From NCBI RefSeq assembly GCF_963675165.1, contig NC_087391.1, positions 1,197,001 through 1,261,000 on the forward strand: a DNA stretch of 64,000 bases, written 5' to 3'. The translations under genes were made by a program, and so were the position numbers. Source of the DNA: Halichondria panicea (taxonomy: Eukaryota; Porifera; Demospongiae; Suberitida; Halichondriidae). Below are positions 53,304-63,827 of this stretch, piece after piece. The first letter of the stretch is position 1. The number at the start of each line of letters is the position of its first letter. Below the pieces are notes generated by a model that was given only the letters and a program-made list of their open reading frames with translations, searched no databases and was not told where the DNA came from.

Positions 53304-56300
53304 AATTGCGCCACAAGTGCTTGCTGACAAACAACACACGCAAGCTTGCTCACATTACGTATGTTCAAAGAACTAAACTCAAGATAATTAATTGTTGTAA
53401 TACCTGGCTCCTCCCATATAGAATCCACGCTGGGGTTTGGGCGGAGGGTCATCCTCTTCTACCGGGGGGGGAGGTGGTTTCTTGGAGGAGGTATCGTCCC
53501 ATTCCACTAGTAGACGACAGATACGCCGAATCTGAGACATCTGTGTAGGACAGTAGAGTCATAAAAACAAGAACAGCTGTACCTTATACATGCACATAAT
53601 GTTTATCTACGGCACTCTGCTTAAATTAACTATTCCTAACACCAACATCATGCACTCCTGCTAACATCAATCCACTGCACTCAATCTAGACCAGTGCTGT
53701 AACTATATAAGACAAATGTGTATATAGTGCATTCGATACTAAGTTTAGATCTCACATTCAGTAATACTAAGGTAACATGGCTAGTACATACATGCATACA
53801 GGTACATGTATACAGGGGCACATAATTTCTATTTTGCCCAAACTTAGCTACGTTGTATTTGCTAGTCAGACGTACTTTCACTAGTCTCTTCTGAGCCTTT
53901 TGTAACTTGAGAGGGTCGACTGATGAGTCCTGGGAGAGGATGTCCATGTCCGAGACCCTGCCCTTATCCAGAGACCGCCCCCCATACAAACTGGCGGCCA
54001 GTGCCCTCCATTGAGAGGCCAGTGGGGCCTGCATCTGGGCCATGTAGTCGTGGATCAATTCACCTAGATCAGGCCCACCAGAGTCTGTGCGTGTGTGCGT
54101 GCGTGTGTGTGTGTGTGTATGCGCGGGTGTGTGTGTGTATGCGTGTGTTTGCGTGTGTGTACGTGTGCAAGAGCAGTTACCACGGCGTCTGTTCACCTTT
54201 GCATGTAATTGTAAGCATACTTAAAGCATTAGTTAAGACCTATACTTTCAGCTGCCTCCTATCACTGAAATTAGACCTTCCAAACTCAAGTCATTACACA
54301 TGTATCTTACATAAGCATGCACACACACAGTACACGACAGTCACACCTTTAAGAGAGCAAGTGACAGTGTTAAATGTGTGTGCAGTGGGTGGGTATACTC
54401 ACTTGGTTTAGTGAGGGTCTCTATGAGAGGAGTGACCAGTGCACTGCGGCAGGCCTGACCTATACACTGACGCGACTGAGCGGTGTGAAGGAAGCTATCT
54501 CCAAACATCTGCTCGTACAGGATGACAGCGCTCAGTCTGAGGGGGGGGGGAGGGGGGGTGATCAGAATGTTATGTACAAGAAATAAGGTGGGAAAAAGAC
54601 CAACAGAACACTTTTTTATGAGGCGAATTTGGGGTGCACAATCAACACTCTATATAAGGCCAACTACGCTATTTTACAACGCTACAGTACTTATACTTGT
54701 ATGTACGTCGTACTAGAAAACCACTTCCATGTACATGTTTGTACTTTTTTTTACTTTACACACAGTCAGTGCTAAGAGACTACACAAGCACTACAACCTC
54801 CACACAATCCACCTACAATACAACTCTTCACTGTCAGCAACCTCATTGACACTATATTTAACAGCACTACAGAATACTTTAACATTGAGAACTCCACACA
54901 TATGCACGTGTACATGTACAATATATGTATCAGTAGGAACCATTTGTATTACTAACTAGACGTACTTATCGAACAGCTCCAGAGGACCAAGGTTGGAGCG
55001 CAGCCATGTCTGCAGTTGTATCTGATAGAAGAGCTTGCTGCGAGCTGAGAAGATGTCTCCAAACAGTGGCCATAGAGAGGTGGTGGTGGCCTGACACTTG
55101 ATGCCATGGATACGACAGTCGACTCCGCCCAACTGGCACCTCTTGATACGAACGATAACCACAGCGTAGAACTTCTTGGCATTGGTCACTATCTCGTAGC
55201 TACCATTGAAGGTGGCAGGAATGTAAACCTGGGGGAGAGAGAGGCATCAGATAATCACTCAGTCTATACCTACTGTACATATCAATGGAGGTATACTGGA
55301 CATGCACATTGTATGCATGTACATGTAGGTCAAGTGGAAATAATTGCAGTAACACATGTAGTTTGAAACACTATGTCTCTGGATATCACCAGTTTACACA
55401 TGTACACCAGTAATGGAGATAAGCCAGTTCTGATTAGAGGAAGGGTCACATCACACACACCCCAGCCCTAAGTACTAACAGCCCTCGGCACTCACGTTGC
55501 TGATCTCCTGGGCATTGTCGGCCGTGGGCCCGCCGTGAACTGACACCCTCTGAGGCATGAAGTTAGGGGACTCAGAAGTCACCCCCATGTACATCTTCCT
55601 GCAAAGTCAAGGCAAGCAATTAAACGTTGCTTTTCATAAAAACTACATGTGCCAATGTAGAATTTCCTCTGTATGGTCATAGTGGACCAATTTAGCATGC
55701 CTCTACTGTAGGTATGGGGTACGTGTACTCTCCATATAGAGTAAGTGAAAACTGTGCTATCGAACAAGCCATACCACCCCTTCCTCTCCAACAGTGACCC
55801 CTTCATACTATCAAGCGCGCACGCGCACGCACACGCACGCACACGCACACTTGATACTAAACACACATGACCTACTTGATGATGAGCCCCTGCTTCATGT
55901 GGAAGCGTATCCAGTGCGTCCCTGACCGACCAGTACTCTCCCAGGAGGTGCTTGGGTTATCGTCCACTAGATTCTCCTTGTGTTGGGAGTTGCTACTCAC
56001 CTCCAGTGCCTCCCACCACTGTTCTTGGAGGGCACTCACCGCACCACCTGTCACGTGACATTCAAGTAATTGTCATGTGATCATAAATAAAAGCACAGAC
56101 AATAACTGCACGATCATCGTACAATTCAGCTCTTTGTAACTATGCATAATGTGATAATGCAAAAGGACCAATAAGTACAATGAGTGATTTGTCACAAACA
56201 ATAGGACGTTACCTGATCCAGCTGAGAGATATTTGATAAATGCCGAGAACCGGGGGAGGTTGACAGGCTCTGCCTCTCGTCTGGCGTCCTCGATAGCGGC

Positions 56301-59300
56301 CAGGAACAGCTGCAGGACTCCTGAGAATATGATCCGTAAGATCTTCTGATGGAGAGCAGCTCGTGATGATTCCTCACTCTCGCATAAGTCAGTCAACCGT
56401 GATATCGTCTCTCCCACCTGGGGGGGGGGGGTGAGTGACACAAATAAATTAGTAAAAAATTTTTGCGTTTTACGATGGGTACATGTACAAAGGTACTACG
56501 GTAAGGACAGCTTACGAGCAATACAGCAGAGAAGGCCTAATATAAACAACCCAAGCTAAAAGAAAAGGCACTTTTGGAGGTCTAGCCACCCCTAGAAGGC
56601 ATTGGCACCCATGTCATGATACAGCACTACAATATACTTGACAGTTGTATAAGAGAGCTTTAGTTTAATCTCCACTCACAGTATCGTCCTGGAACAAGAG
56701 CTTTGCGTTCTTGAGGGGAGTGATAATATTCTCTGCTGCCATGACAGCCAGGTGGTCAGGGTCCTTGGACAGCCTCTCCAGCGCCCTCAGGCACACAGTG
56801 TGTTTCTGTGTATGCGTGTGGTGTGAAGGGGAGGACAGCGTGAGTGATTGAAAGGGACTTCAGCACACATTCGATTAAATTAAGCACCAACAAAATGGGT
56901 CCTTTGAACAATAGGTAGAGTTCAGTTCATTATAGGTCTTTAGTTTCTTTGGGTTAGTTATACGAGGGTCCAGTTTGAAACGCTCAATTGTGCACAGAAA
57001 TCACAACCAGCTGTCATGGATGAGTGGCTAGCTACAGAAAGAACAGCTCTTACACACCTGTCTGTCAGAGGAGTAGCTGGAGAGGATGTTGACGATTGCC
57101 CTGAGGCCACCCTGCAGCACCACCTCAGCAGCTGCATCCTCACTGAACTCCATCAGGGAGCAGATAATCCTGCAGAGAAACATAGTCTGTAACTACGCAC
57201 ATGCACTAAGTTTCTGATCTCACAGTTAAGCTGCATTGTATCCCACCAATAATTCAAGAGTAGAATCAATAAACTTTCTATAAATTCAGGGCTGCGATTC
57301 ATGTATGTTAGTAATATCCTATCCCACGGACTATCGCCTACTGTAGGTACCCTATACAGGACACACCCACTTACGAGAGGGCATGCTCGACAAACTGGTC
57401 ATTAGTGTTGACTTCGAGTGCTTGACAGAGGTAGTAGACTCCATGGTGACGAAGGAACAGCGACACAAACACAGGAGTGAGGTCAAAGTACTTGGCCTTA
57501 CAGAACGGGGTGTTGCTGTTGAAGAGGCAAATCAACTTAACGAGAGGGTTTTTCCCCTTAATGTCCCCCACGTGACGTAGTGTCTTGACCACCGAGATGA
57601 CCTCCCTGGTTGTCGTAGTGACCTCATCGTCTATAAAGTGGGTGGGGGGAGAATGATTGTCAGTATATACGTACATTGTATGTAAATGAGGTACAGTACT
57701 CACTGTATAAACAAACACATAATAAATTATTGTGAATCACACATATAATTTCCAGCATGAGAGATCAATTTACATCAGGGTACAGTACATACAATTGCAG
57801 GCAGGCATTGCAACTGTTATAGCACATGTACAGTTTAACCAGAGATAAAGTAAGGAAAGGGATTGGCAACGGTCGAAAAAATGTGACTATCCTTGATGCG
57901 CTACGTCATCGACTTTTTTTCATCTTTTGTAGCCTCCATTTATAGCTAAAAGTAAAAAAACATGCTCAAGAAAATCAAAATCACGAATTTATGCAGCCTA
58001 GTTGATCAACAGAGACACAACAAAACAAGATATGCAGGTAAAACATCATAGGCTTACAGCAGTGCTTCTTAAAAGGGGCACAAACTAATATAACACTTTC
58101 TCGTCTTTTACAGCCTCCATTTTAGCATTTTTGGTAAAAAACATACAAAAGAGATTTAACCAAGGAAATGTATGCAGGCCAGTTCGTCAACATAGACACA
58201 AATAAGCAGGATCTGTAGGCAAAACATCATTTGGCTACGGCAGTGCTTCTTAAAAGGGGGCACAGACCAATAATAACTAGTTTTCAAGCTCTAGAGCACC
58301 ACAATCAATTCTTCCACACTTGGACTTCACTTTAAATAAAGCACAGGACACGTGTAGCCTTACTATACGCAATTCTAAAGTCTCATGAGACTAATAACTA
58401 ACTAAAAGTAATATTACTTCGTTTCGCGGGCGTTGTGCCGGGAAATAATGCGCATCAAGGATGGTTGAGAGGAAGTCAATATGAAATCAATGTGAAATGA
58501 TCACGTGAGTTACTCCCGTTGCCAATCCCTCTATTACTCTATCTCTGGTTTAACAGACTGCCTTCCTTTCCTTACCCTGGTCTTTGCTGCTCTCCAATAG
58601 TGACCTAATCTCTGAGCCTGGTAGGGAGCTGCTGATCTTAGCCACAAGGTCCCTTTTCCCGGGAAATGACGGGAGATCAGTAAACACTGCCTTGAGCAGC
58701 TCTGGCACGCCCCACTCTTGGAACCGTGCAACCACGTCCTTTTCTCCTAGGACCAGCGTGAGAGTGATTAACCCTCCACACACAGTGGATAGGGACGTCC
58801 TGCGGGTGGGTGGGTGAGTAGAGGGTTAATTCTTAGGCCAAAATACTCACAAAAGGTACAGTACATGCAATTAAACAAGCTCATCCAAATATCACACTCT
58901 CAATTAACCCTGAAGGTGTCACTATAGACACACCCACCTTAACTGAGTCCGGGGCATGTGTGTGTGGAAGTAGTCCACAACGCATTTCATCCCTGTCACA
59001 AATGCCTTGAGGCCGGGCTCATCAGACACGGCCGATAGACTGACAAGCATCGTGACTATCACACTCCGGGTGCCAGACGAGACAATCTGCGGGACAGCCT
59101 CTTTCAGGGATTTATCCAGGTGTACGTACTCTAGGGCAACGCCATAACCACCAACGAGCTTGAAGATACACTCGATACCAGTCATTTGAAGTGAGAATGA
59201 TCTTGGTGAGATTAGCATCAGTTTGAGGACAAACGAGAGAATACCATTCACACACATTTCCTGTCTTTCGCCGTCACTTTGTAACATGTCACACGCACTC

Positions 59301-60766
59301 TTGACGACCTTTATACTTTGCAGAGCAATTTGGCAATTTTTAGGAGCCTTTGCCAAAACCTTCTCGATTGTCACTTTCGTAGAGAGCAGTTTCTTCATCG
59401 TTCCGTCCTGTGAGTGCTCAAGAAATCGCAGCTGCATTATAGCGTCGGGGAATTCCCTTCGACCACGAAGAGTCATCAAACCACCCAACGGATGATTTTC
59501 TAGTTCAATATATGCCGGGACATGACCGTGTTCTTCTTCGTGATAGGGATCTGGAAAAGGTGCTTCTTTTCGGAAGTTTCCTTCTAACTCTTCGTCGAGA
59601 TTAATTTCTCCGGTGGCTGCTGGTATCTTGTCGGTCTCGTTCGTGTAGATTTCACGAAACTGAGTTTTCTCTCTGATTGTGAGGGGCTCATGTGAGAGGT
59701 GCGGGTGAGTGGACTCCAGTAGTTCTAAAACCTTGGCAACTTGACCATAGTCTGGAGAGTAGTTGATCAGATCTTCAAATCTCTGTGAAAAAAACGAGTT
59801 AATTGTAGGACACTTCTAAAGTAGTACATGCACACAAATGAATACACACACGTACACGAAACGTACTGTAGGTTACTGTACGGAAATCAAAACAAGGAAG
59901 ACCATAGTGCAGTACTTAAAGTGCTTAAAACGTGTACACATGCTTCTAGTATTGAGGAATAGGTAGTTGCTCCGAGTGTTCTAATATAGCTGTAACCTCG
60001 TTCCCAGGCTGTTTTTTCTCTAGTGGAATACTAGGCCACAAAATTTCCGTTCTATTAAAAAATCTGCTGGGGACGAGGCTAACTACCGTATAGCGGGTAT
60101 ATTTCGAGGGTATAAATTTTCGCGGATGGACCTCTACAAAGGATTTCACGGATTTTAATTACGTGGTCTGAGTTCCAGCCTTTTGGCGCATGCGCACATC
60201 AACATGCAGCTGTACCTCCACACCGTTAGCCTCGAATCCAGCCCTAGCCTGTATGAATCGGTGAGGCACTATGTCCTCCACCTCTAGCAGAAGGTTTGCT
60301 GTGCAGGCCATGGTCAGGGGATACCACCAGTACAAAACAATCTGGGCTATACCGGCGTCCTTGTCTCTTGATTCCTTTTTTCATTCCTCTTATTGTCGAT
60401 AGGTGTGGTCAATAATACTGAAAACCCCTACTATTCAATAAGATATAAATGTTCGCGGTACAGACTCAATCCGTGAAAACCACAAACATTTATACCCTCG
60501 AAATATACCTGCTATACGGTACTCACAAACCAGGCAGCTGGTACACACCTTGAGGTTCTTGTCCCCCAGTGTCACCATCACTTCTCCCACCAGCTCAACA
60601 GCGTGGAACTTCAACAGACAGAGCACCTCCCACCAAAAAGGACGCTCTACCTTCTCAGTTGACCTTTGTGGCCCCTGTTGACTCCACCCACTGGGGGGAG
60701 CCAGTGTTCTCATCACGTACGGCCGAGATTTGTCTGCTTTCGAAGAGGAGGGTGCCCCGGGTTCAC
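39867..60766 (-). CDS. CUL9: Cullin-9 (PARC)-like E3 ubiquitin ligase, 5' end unresolved
   Basis: Minus strand. I could phase 32 exons, all GT-AG: 60766-60549, 60341-60216, 59782-58938, 58799-58576, 57630-57375, 57169-57058, 56805-56680, 56417-56213, 56047-55876, 55598-55496, 55228-54966, 54536-54403, 54084-53876, 53540-53404, 53102-52961, 51630-51451, 51253-51078, 50840-50624, 46941-46764, 46620-46475, 45321-45053, 44686-44509, 44297-43545, 43230-43087, 42800-42636, 42104-41941, 41737-41647, 41488-41303, 41102-40988, 40750-40614, 40396-40335, 40050-39867. The total is about 2,205 codons; the start exon was not identified. In order: an ARM-like helical N-terminus; a DOC/APC10 domain (VDDNPSTSWES, IKRCQLGGVDCRIHGIK); a cullin body (IFEHYY, LPPEI); a neddylation-like helix (MDSAIVRILKKEKQM); RING1 (CPVCTLSVS), IBR, and RING2 with KNEGCLHMKCKCGHDFCWKC; an Ariadne-like region; and an acidic tail rich in Asp and Tyr. 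The family acts as a cytoplasmic ubiquitin ligase. Confidence 0.9.
40397..40445 (-). repeat. (CA)n tract at a CUL9 acceptor
   Basis: On the minus strand about 48 bp of CA end in CAG, the acceptor of the exon 40396-40335 (QFKLGEITELG). There is no other polypyrimidine tract. Confidence 0.85.
42317..42590. mobile_element. MITE with caagagtagataagag ends in CUL9 intron
   Basis: 274 bp with inverted ends of about 34 bp (caagagtagataagagtaag ...). The flanks ttttcat and ttttcac suggest a 7-bp target duplication with one change, as in the caagggcg family. There is no coding frame. Confidence 0.8.
43336..43399. repeat. (GT)n microsatellite in CUL9 intron
   Basis: About 64 bp of pure GT on the plus strand (CA in the sense of CUL9), roughly 100 bp upstream of the acceptor at 43230. 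Confidence 0.9.
45276..45940 (-). repeat. CUL9: Tandem array of a CUL9 acceptor plus exon start
   Basis: Eight units of about 76-92 bp (starts near 45276, 45373, 45457, 45533, 45609, 45700, 45785, 45868). The unit nearest the gene body contains the true acceptor and the first 42 bases of exon 45321-45053 (THTVPSLQEATQLP). The seven upstream units repeat the acceptor and the same codons, then reach an in-frame TAA (QLP-stop) where the exon has TAC. A ninth fragment at about 46358-46380 was separated by the MITE at 45943-46355. Confidence 0.88.
45943..46355. mobile_element. MITE inside the CUL9 acceptor array
   Basis: About 410 bp. A perfect 17-bp inverted repeat tacttgattaaacgccc lies at 45952-45968 and 46332-46348, with looser similarity outside. 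Internal gggcgtttattcaagg-like copies are visible. It split the tandem array, so it is younger than the array. Confidence 0.8.
47165..47373. mobile_element. Foldback MITE with taccgtattactagaat ends
   Basis: 209 bp with inverted ends taccgtattactagaatg and the inverse of attctagtaatacggta, inside the large CUL9 intron. Confidence 0.8.
47962..49793 (-). CDS. 7TM protein with N-terminal ectodomain, nested in CUL9 intron
   Basis: Two well-supported exons on the minus strand: about 49793-49363 and 49302-47962 (GT-AG, phase 0). The first encodes an ectodomain with sequons (NLS, NGS, NVT, NLT, NLTA) and conserved-looking Cys. The second encodes seven hydrophobic helices: WVSFGALEVSITFAVPLIM, AVIVVILLLIVPI, YGFLVLFILDCGWALLAMF, VVITFFAQLALF, LLLLYLSSLFALISVL, FIFALVTLIFLLIGVAGG, FLGPIVPSVLATTVGG. 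A cytoplasmic tail follows with about five 12-residue repeats (QEIVSQGSENTP). I do not recognise the family; a sponge-specific receptor-like protein is plausible. Further upstream (to about 49975) Cys-rich coding sequence continues in the same frame (KETCSQDLRLSYHKTCDC), but TAG and TGA interrupt it at about 49799-49809. No start codon is assigned, so the copy may be damaged. Confidence 0.6.
48013..48200 (-). repeat. Coding minisatellite in the nested 7TM gene
   Basis: Five units of 36 bp encode the 12-residue repeat PQEIVSQGSENT and variants (VIQRSGHTPQED) in the C-terminal tail. Unit length keeps the frame. Confidence 0.85.
51763..51919. mobile_element. Small MITE with homopolymer core
   Basis: 157 bp. 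Inverted ends cagggctgcat and atgcagccctg enclose G-runs and C-runs, in a CUL9 intron. Architecture resembles 10238-10502 although the ends differ. Confidence 0.75.
52144..52918. mobile_element. Foldback element interrupted by a second MITE
   Basis: Ends tagaaactggattattagcg and the inverse of cgctaataattcagtttcta, in a CUL9 intron. The interior has taagcgc/gcgctta motifs, and it contains the complete element 52490-52717. Confidence 0.7.
52490..52717. mobile_element. Nested MITE with taccgtatagcgcgaaat ends
   Basis: 228 bp with inverted ends of about 26 bp (taccgtatagcgcgaaat and inverse) and an inner pair of gtggactta/cgcgaaaattaag motifs. Related at its ends to 25242-25393 and 60084-60521. 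Confidence 0.8.
53247..53320 (-). tRNA. tRNA-Asn: tRNA-Asn (GTT)
   Basis: 74 nt on the minus strand, intronless. It folds into a complete cloverleaf: acceptor GCACTTG/CAGGTGC (one G-U), D stem GCGC/GCGC, anticodon stem TTCGG/CCGAA with loop CTGTTAA (anticodon GTT), 5-nt variable loop, T stem GCTGG/CCAGC with loop TTCAAGC, discriminator G. The A box and B box (GGTTCAAGCC) are present. A TTTT lies just downstream, as expected for a Pol III terminator. It lies within a CUL9 intron on the same strand. Confidence 0.93.
54085..54170 (-). repeat. (CA)n-rich tract at a CUL9 acceptor
   Basis: On the minus strand, CA/CGCA repeats run into cgcacag, the acceptor of the exon 54084-53876 (SGGPDLGELIHDY). 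It includes interruptions such as cccgcgcat. Confidence 0.85.
57839..58548. mobile_element. Foldback element with internal duplication, CUL9 intron
   Basis: 710 bp. Inverted ends ccagagataaagtaa...ggattggcaac and inverse, flanked by tttaa on both sides (57834-57838, 58549-58553). The interior contains two diverged copies of a segment of about 150 bp (cagtgcttcttaaaagggg at about 58061 and 58241). The TTAA-containing duplication hints at a piggyBac-type origin, but the family is uncertain. Confidence 0.75.
60084..60521. repeat. MITE-type ends flanking a CUL9 exon
   Basis: Inverted ends taccgtatagcgggtatatt and the inverse of aatatacctgctatacggta lie in the two introns on either side of CUL9 exon 60341-60216. 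About 45 bp is shared at each end, and inner pieces (ttcgcgg, tccgtgaaa) also pair. It is either one element enclosing an exon or two half-elements. Confidence 0.6.
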
Positions 60767-60973
60767 CTGAACAAATAGAACAGATTGTATCATTAATTTT
60801 CCCACAAAAACATTTGTAATGTGTAGGATGGGCCAGGGGTACCAAAAAGCGTGAACAAGAGAGCGGGATTACATCGTGAGTTACAGATCAATCCGTCACA
60901 ATGTCATAAACGTGTACATTAATTAACACAACATGATGATGACATCTGAAAGGCTACAGCACAAGTATAGGAT

Positions 60974-61101
60974 GTATACCACACCTAAGAGAAAGAATGC
61001 ACCCATATATCCTCTGCTACTATGGTTACTCCGAGGCGTATGAAATCATGGTAGTGGAGGATATATGGGGTGCATATCCTCCAAGTAGGTGTGGCATATC
61101 T
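60974..61101. repeat. Foldback near the CUL9 5' end
   Basis: Inverted pair accacacctaag...gcacccatatatcctc and its inverse gaggatatatggggtgc...taggtgtggc. No gene. Confidence 0.7.
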
Positions 61102-62202
61102 GACTTATACCACGTGACCGCAGCACTATAAAAGGACCTCCCCCTAGCAACAATTTAATCCACGATGCAGACTGCAAAAAGAACAAGACTATGCCAGATT
61201 TTGCAGCCGTTAAGAGTTAGTTGAGCAACGTGTCGACTCCTATAGATACTCAAGAGCTTGTCCAAGCGTTTACCATTCGACGTCTCTTATTGGAGTTGCA
61301 ATCTTTTCTTGAACCACGCCCATGGACCCATGGAAGCTTAGCCATCTTGTTGGAGAGCAGCTACCGTGTTTCTACCGTCACTTTGAGTCTTAGTACCGTC
61401 AAGCATGGCTCTTTTCTCTTTGCTTTCTTTCTTGAACAAATGAAAAAACAACAACTTGAACTAAAGTCTTATTTCTTTGTCTTTGAGCCATTTTCTTTCT
61501 CTTAAACTCGTCTTCAACTAGGAGAAACTCAATTTTGTTGCTACGCATCCTTCTGGTTGACAAAGCAACCGCAGGTCGCGCATGCACAGATTCAACCCGC
61601 AATAAATGCATTATCCCATGGATACTGATGATTATCACTCGTCCGTGCCTAGTAACTGTCACTCAGGCACTCGTGCAGTTACTGGCACAGACTCGTGATA
61701 ATCTTCAGTATCCATAGGATAATATCATAGTAGTGTAAACGAATATTAATGTGGCAGGAACAAAACTCTAAACTTTCAAAAAATCAACGCTATTAGACCA
61801 ACGGAACTAAAGTTACGCTCAGGCATTAGATCAGTGCAGGTGTGTGTGATAAGTAGTTGATTCATTTCTGTATTTTATGATCACACAATGATGTAACAAT
61901 GCTCATATTACGCTAATAGTAAAGACACACTAAAAGCACTTAATGGGACAATCACAACAACCTGTCAATACTGGTGGGGTGGTGGTCGGTACTAACTACC
62001 TCTGGACAAAAAAATAACACACCTCTTATACAGATGAGTGTGTTTCATACAGGATTTAACTGGCAATTAAATTGAAACCCTAATCTTAACACTATGATGA
62101 TAAAGCACTTCTACTACAAACATTCGTGGTTAGTGTTGTCACATGACTAGTGTACGACATAACAGAAAGGTCAACACATGCTACGCCTCAGGCCGGCTCA
62201 AC
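61102..62202. other. Intergenic between CUL9 and the DSL gene
   Basis: A TATA-like tataaaagg lies at 61129-61137 on the plus strand, followed by short frames without recognisable features. A palindromic element (ttatcccatggatactgatg and inverse) spans about 61609-61722. This interval must include the promoter of the DSL gene and, on the other strand, probably the unresolved CUL9 start exon. Confidence 0.45.
61609..61722. repeat. Palindromic foldback element
   Basis: Arms of about 28 bp (ttatcccatggatactga...gattatcac and inverse) around a centre with cagttactgg/ctagtaactg. Probably a small MITE. Confidence 0.75.
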
Positions 62203-63827
62203 ATGAAGGCTAAGATTGTACTACTTTGGAGTTTGGCAGTCTGTGTGTGTACTATTTCCACATCAGTGAGTTATGAGTAACATAGTAATGTAGAGTATTA
62301 TTTATTTGCGTACTGAACTAGAAGGCCACTAGCTACATACACCAACTATTATCACTACAGGTGGAAGGTGAGTTCATACTGACAGTCAACTTGGTCAACT
62401 ACACCAACCCAACCGGACTGTGTGCTGAATGTGAGAGACCGCTGAATACAGGCTATCCTACAAACACAATACCAGTGTGTTGTGATGAACAACCATTCAA
62501 ATCTGGCAACTGTGACAACACAGGAGAGGGGAGATGTGACACAAGGTTCCGTTGGACCATCAGACGATTCGGTGCATCACTAGAGACAAAACCCAGCATG
62601 GGATACTTCTTCACAGACTGTACAATGTCCCCCAGCACTTGCCCATTCAGTGAAATGAGCACAACATTCGGTCAAGGTTCAACAGCACTACTAGGAGTAA
62701 CACCCAATCCTCTACCTGTTTCAAGCTTATTCTGGACAGTAAGTTAATGTTCAATTCACCTACTATTATACTAATTGTGTTATAATATATACAGGGACGA
62801 ATACAGTTCTTCATAGAAGCCATGGACAGTAGACTCCCGAACATAATAGACAGTCTGTTGATTGACCTGGACAACCTCCAACTTGGAGCAGACTTCACAG
62901 AGGAGATGACATTCACTGGATTCCACAACATATCTAACATGACCATGAGATTCAGAGTCGAGTGCTCTCCTGGTTTCTGTGGACCTGACTGTAACACAAC
63001 ACCTCAGACCAATCCACGAGTGGCGACATGTCAAGCTGATGGCACTCTAACATGTACTGATAATCGATTTGAGCTTTCACCTCTTGTAGCCTGCAACGAC
63101 TGCCTCTATAATCTGGATATTACTACTGGCTGCTCCACTTGTGTACAGACCAACTATGACCCAGCCACCAATTGTACAGCCTGTCTTCCTGGATACGATA
63201 TTGACCAAAGCTGCTCAACATGTATCAATACAAACTATGATCCTGATACAAATTGCTCTACATGCATTATAGGTACAAGATATGATCCATTGACCAACTG
63301 TGCATCATGTTTGGACACAAACTTCAATCCTCTCAATGGTTGTACATCATGCTTGTTGGAACGCTACGACCTACAGACAAACTGCATCCAGTGCCTACCA
63401 GGCAGGGACATCACCTTAGACTGTACTAGTTGCCTACCCAACAGAGATCCCTCTACCAACTGCATCCAGTGCCTACCAGGCTGGGACATCACCTCAGACT
63501 GTACTAGTTGCCTAACCAACAGAGACCCAGTCACCAACTGCTCCCTCTGCCTACAACCAGACAGGTTCACTGATACAGACTGCAGTGTGTGTGCTCTACC
63601 AGGAGGGGACCCAGCAACACTCTGTCAAACATGCTTGGCCACTAACTTTGACCCTAACACAAATTGCTCTCAGTGCATAGGTAATCGTGATCATGGCTCC
63701 AGCTGCTCCACTTGTCTGCCTGGATATGATAGTAACCGTGACTGTGCAGTGTGTCTATCTGGACGAAACATATCCACAAAATGTACCACCTGTCTGTCTG
63801 GATTCACTGGCAGTAACTGTGAACCTG
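62203..63827 (+). CDS. Delta-like DSL-domain protein (Notch ligand type), 3' end outside window
   Basis: Three exons: 62203-62265, 62361-62738 and 62795-63827, all GT-AG. The gene continues past the window after a donor at 63828. Residues 1-21 form a signal peptide (MKAKIVLLWSLAVCVC). Residues 22 to about 130 resemble the MNNL/C2-like domain of Delta and Jagged (GEFILTVNLVNYTNPTG, paired Cys, CDTRFRWTIRRFG). A DSL-type module follows at about 204-234 (CSPGFCGPDC, then CQADGTLTC). From about residue 245 there are about 18 CxxC modules of 12-17 residues with D-x-x-T-N-C spacing, instead of ordinary EGF repeats. The last piece, CLSGFTGSNCEPG, looks like an EGF end. A Notch ligand role is inferred from the domains. 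No membrane helix lies within the visible part. Confidence 0.8.
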
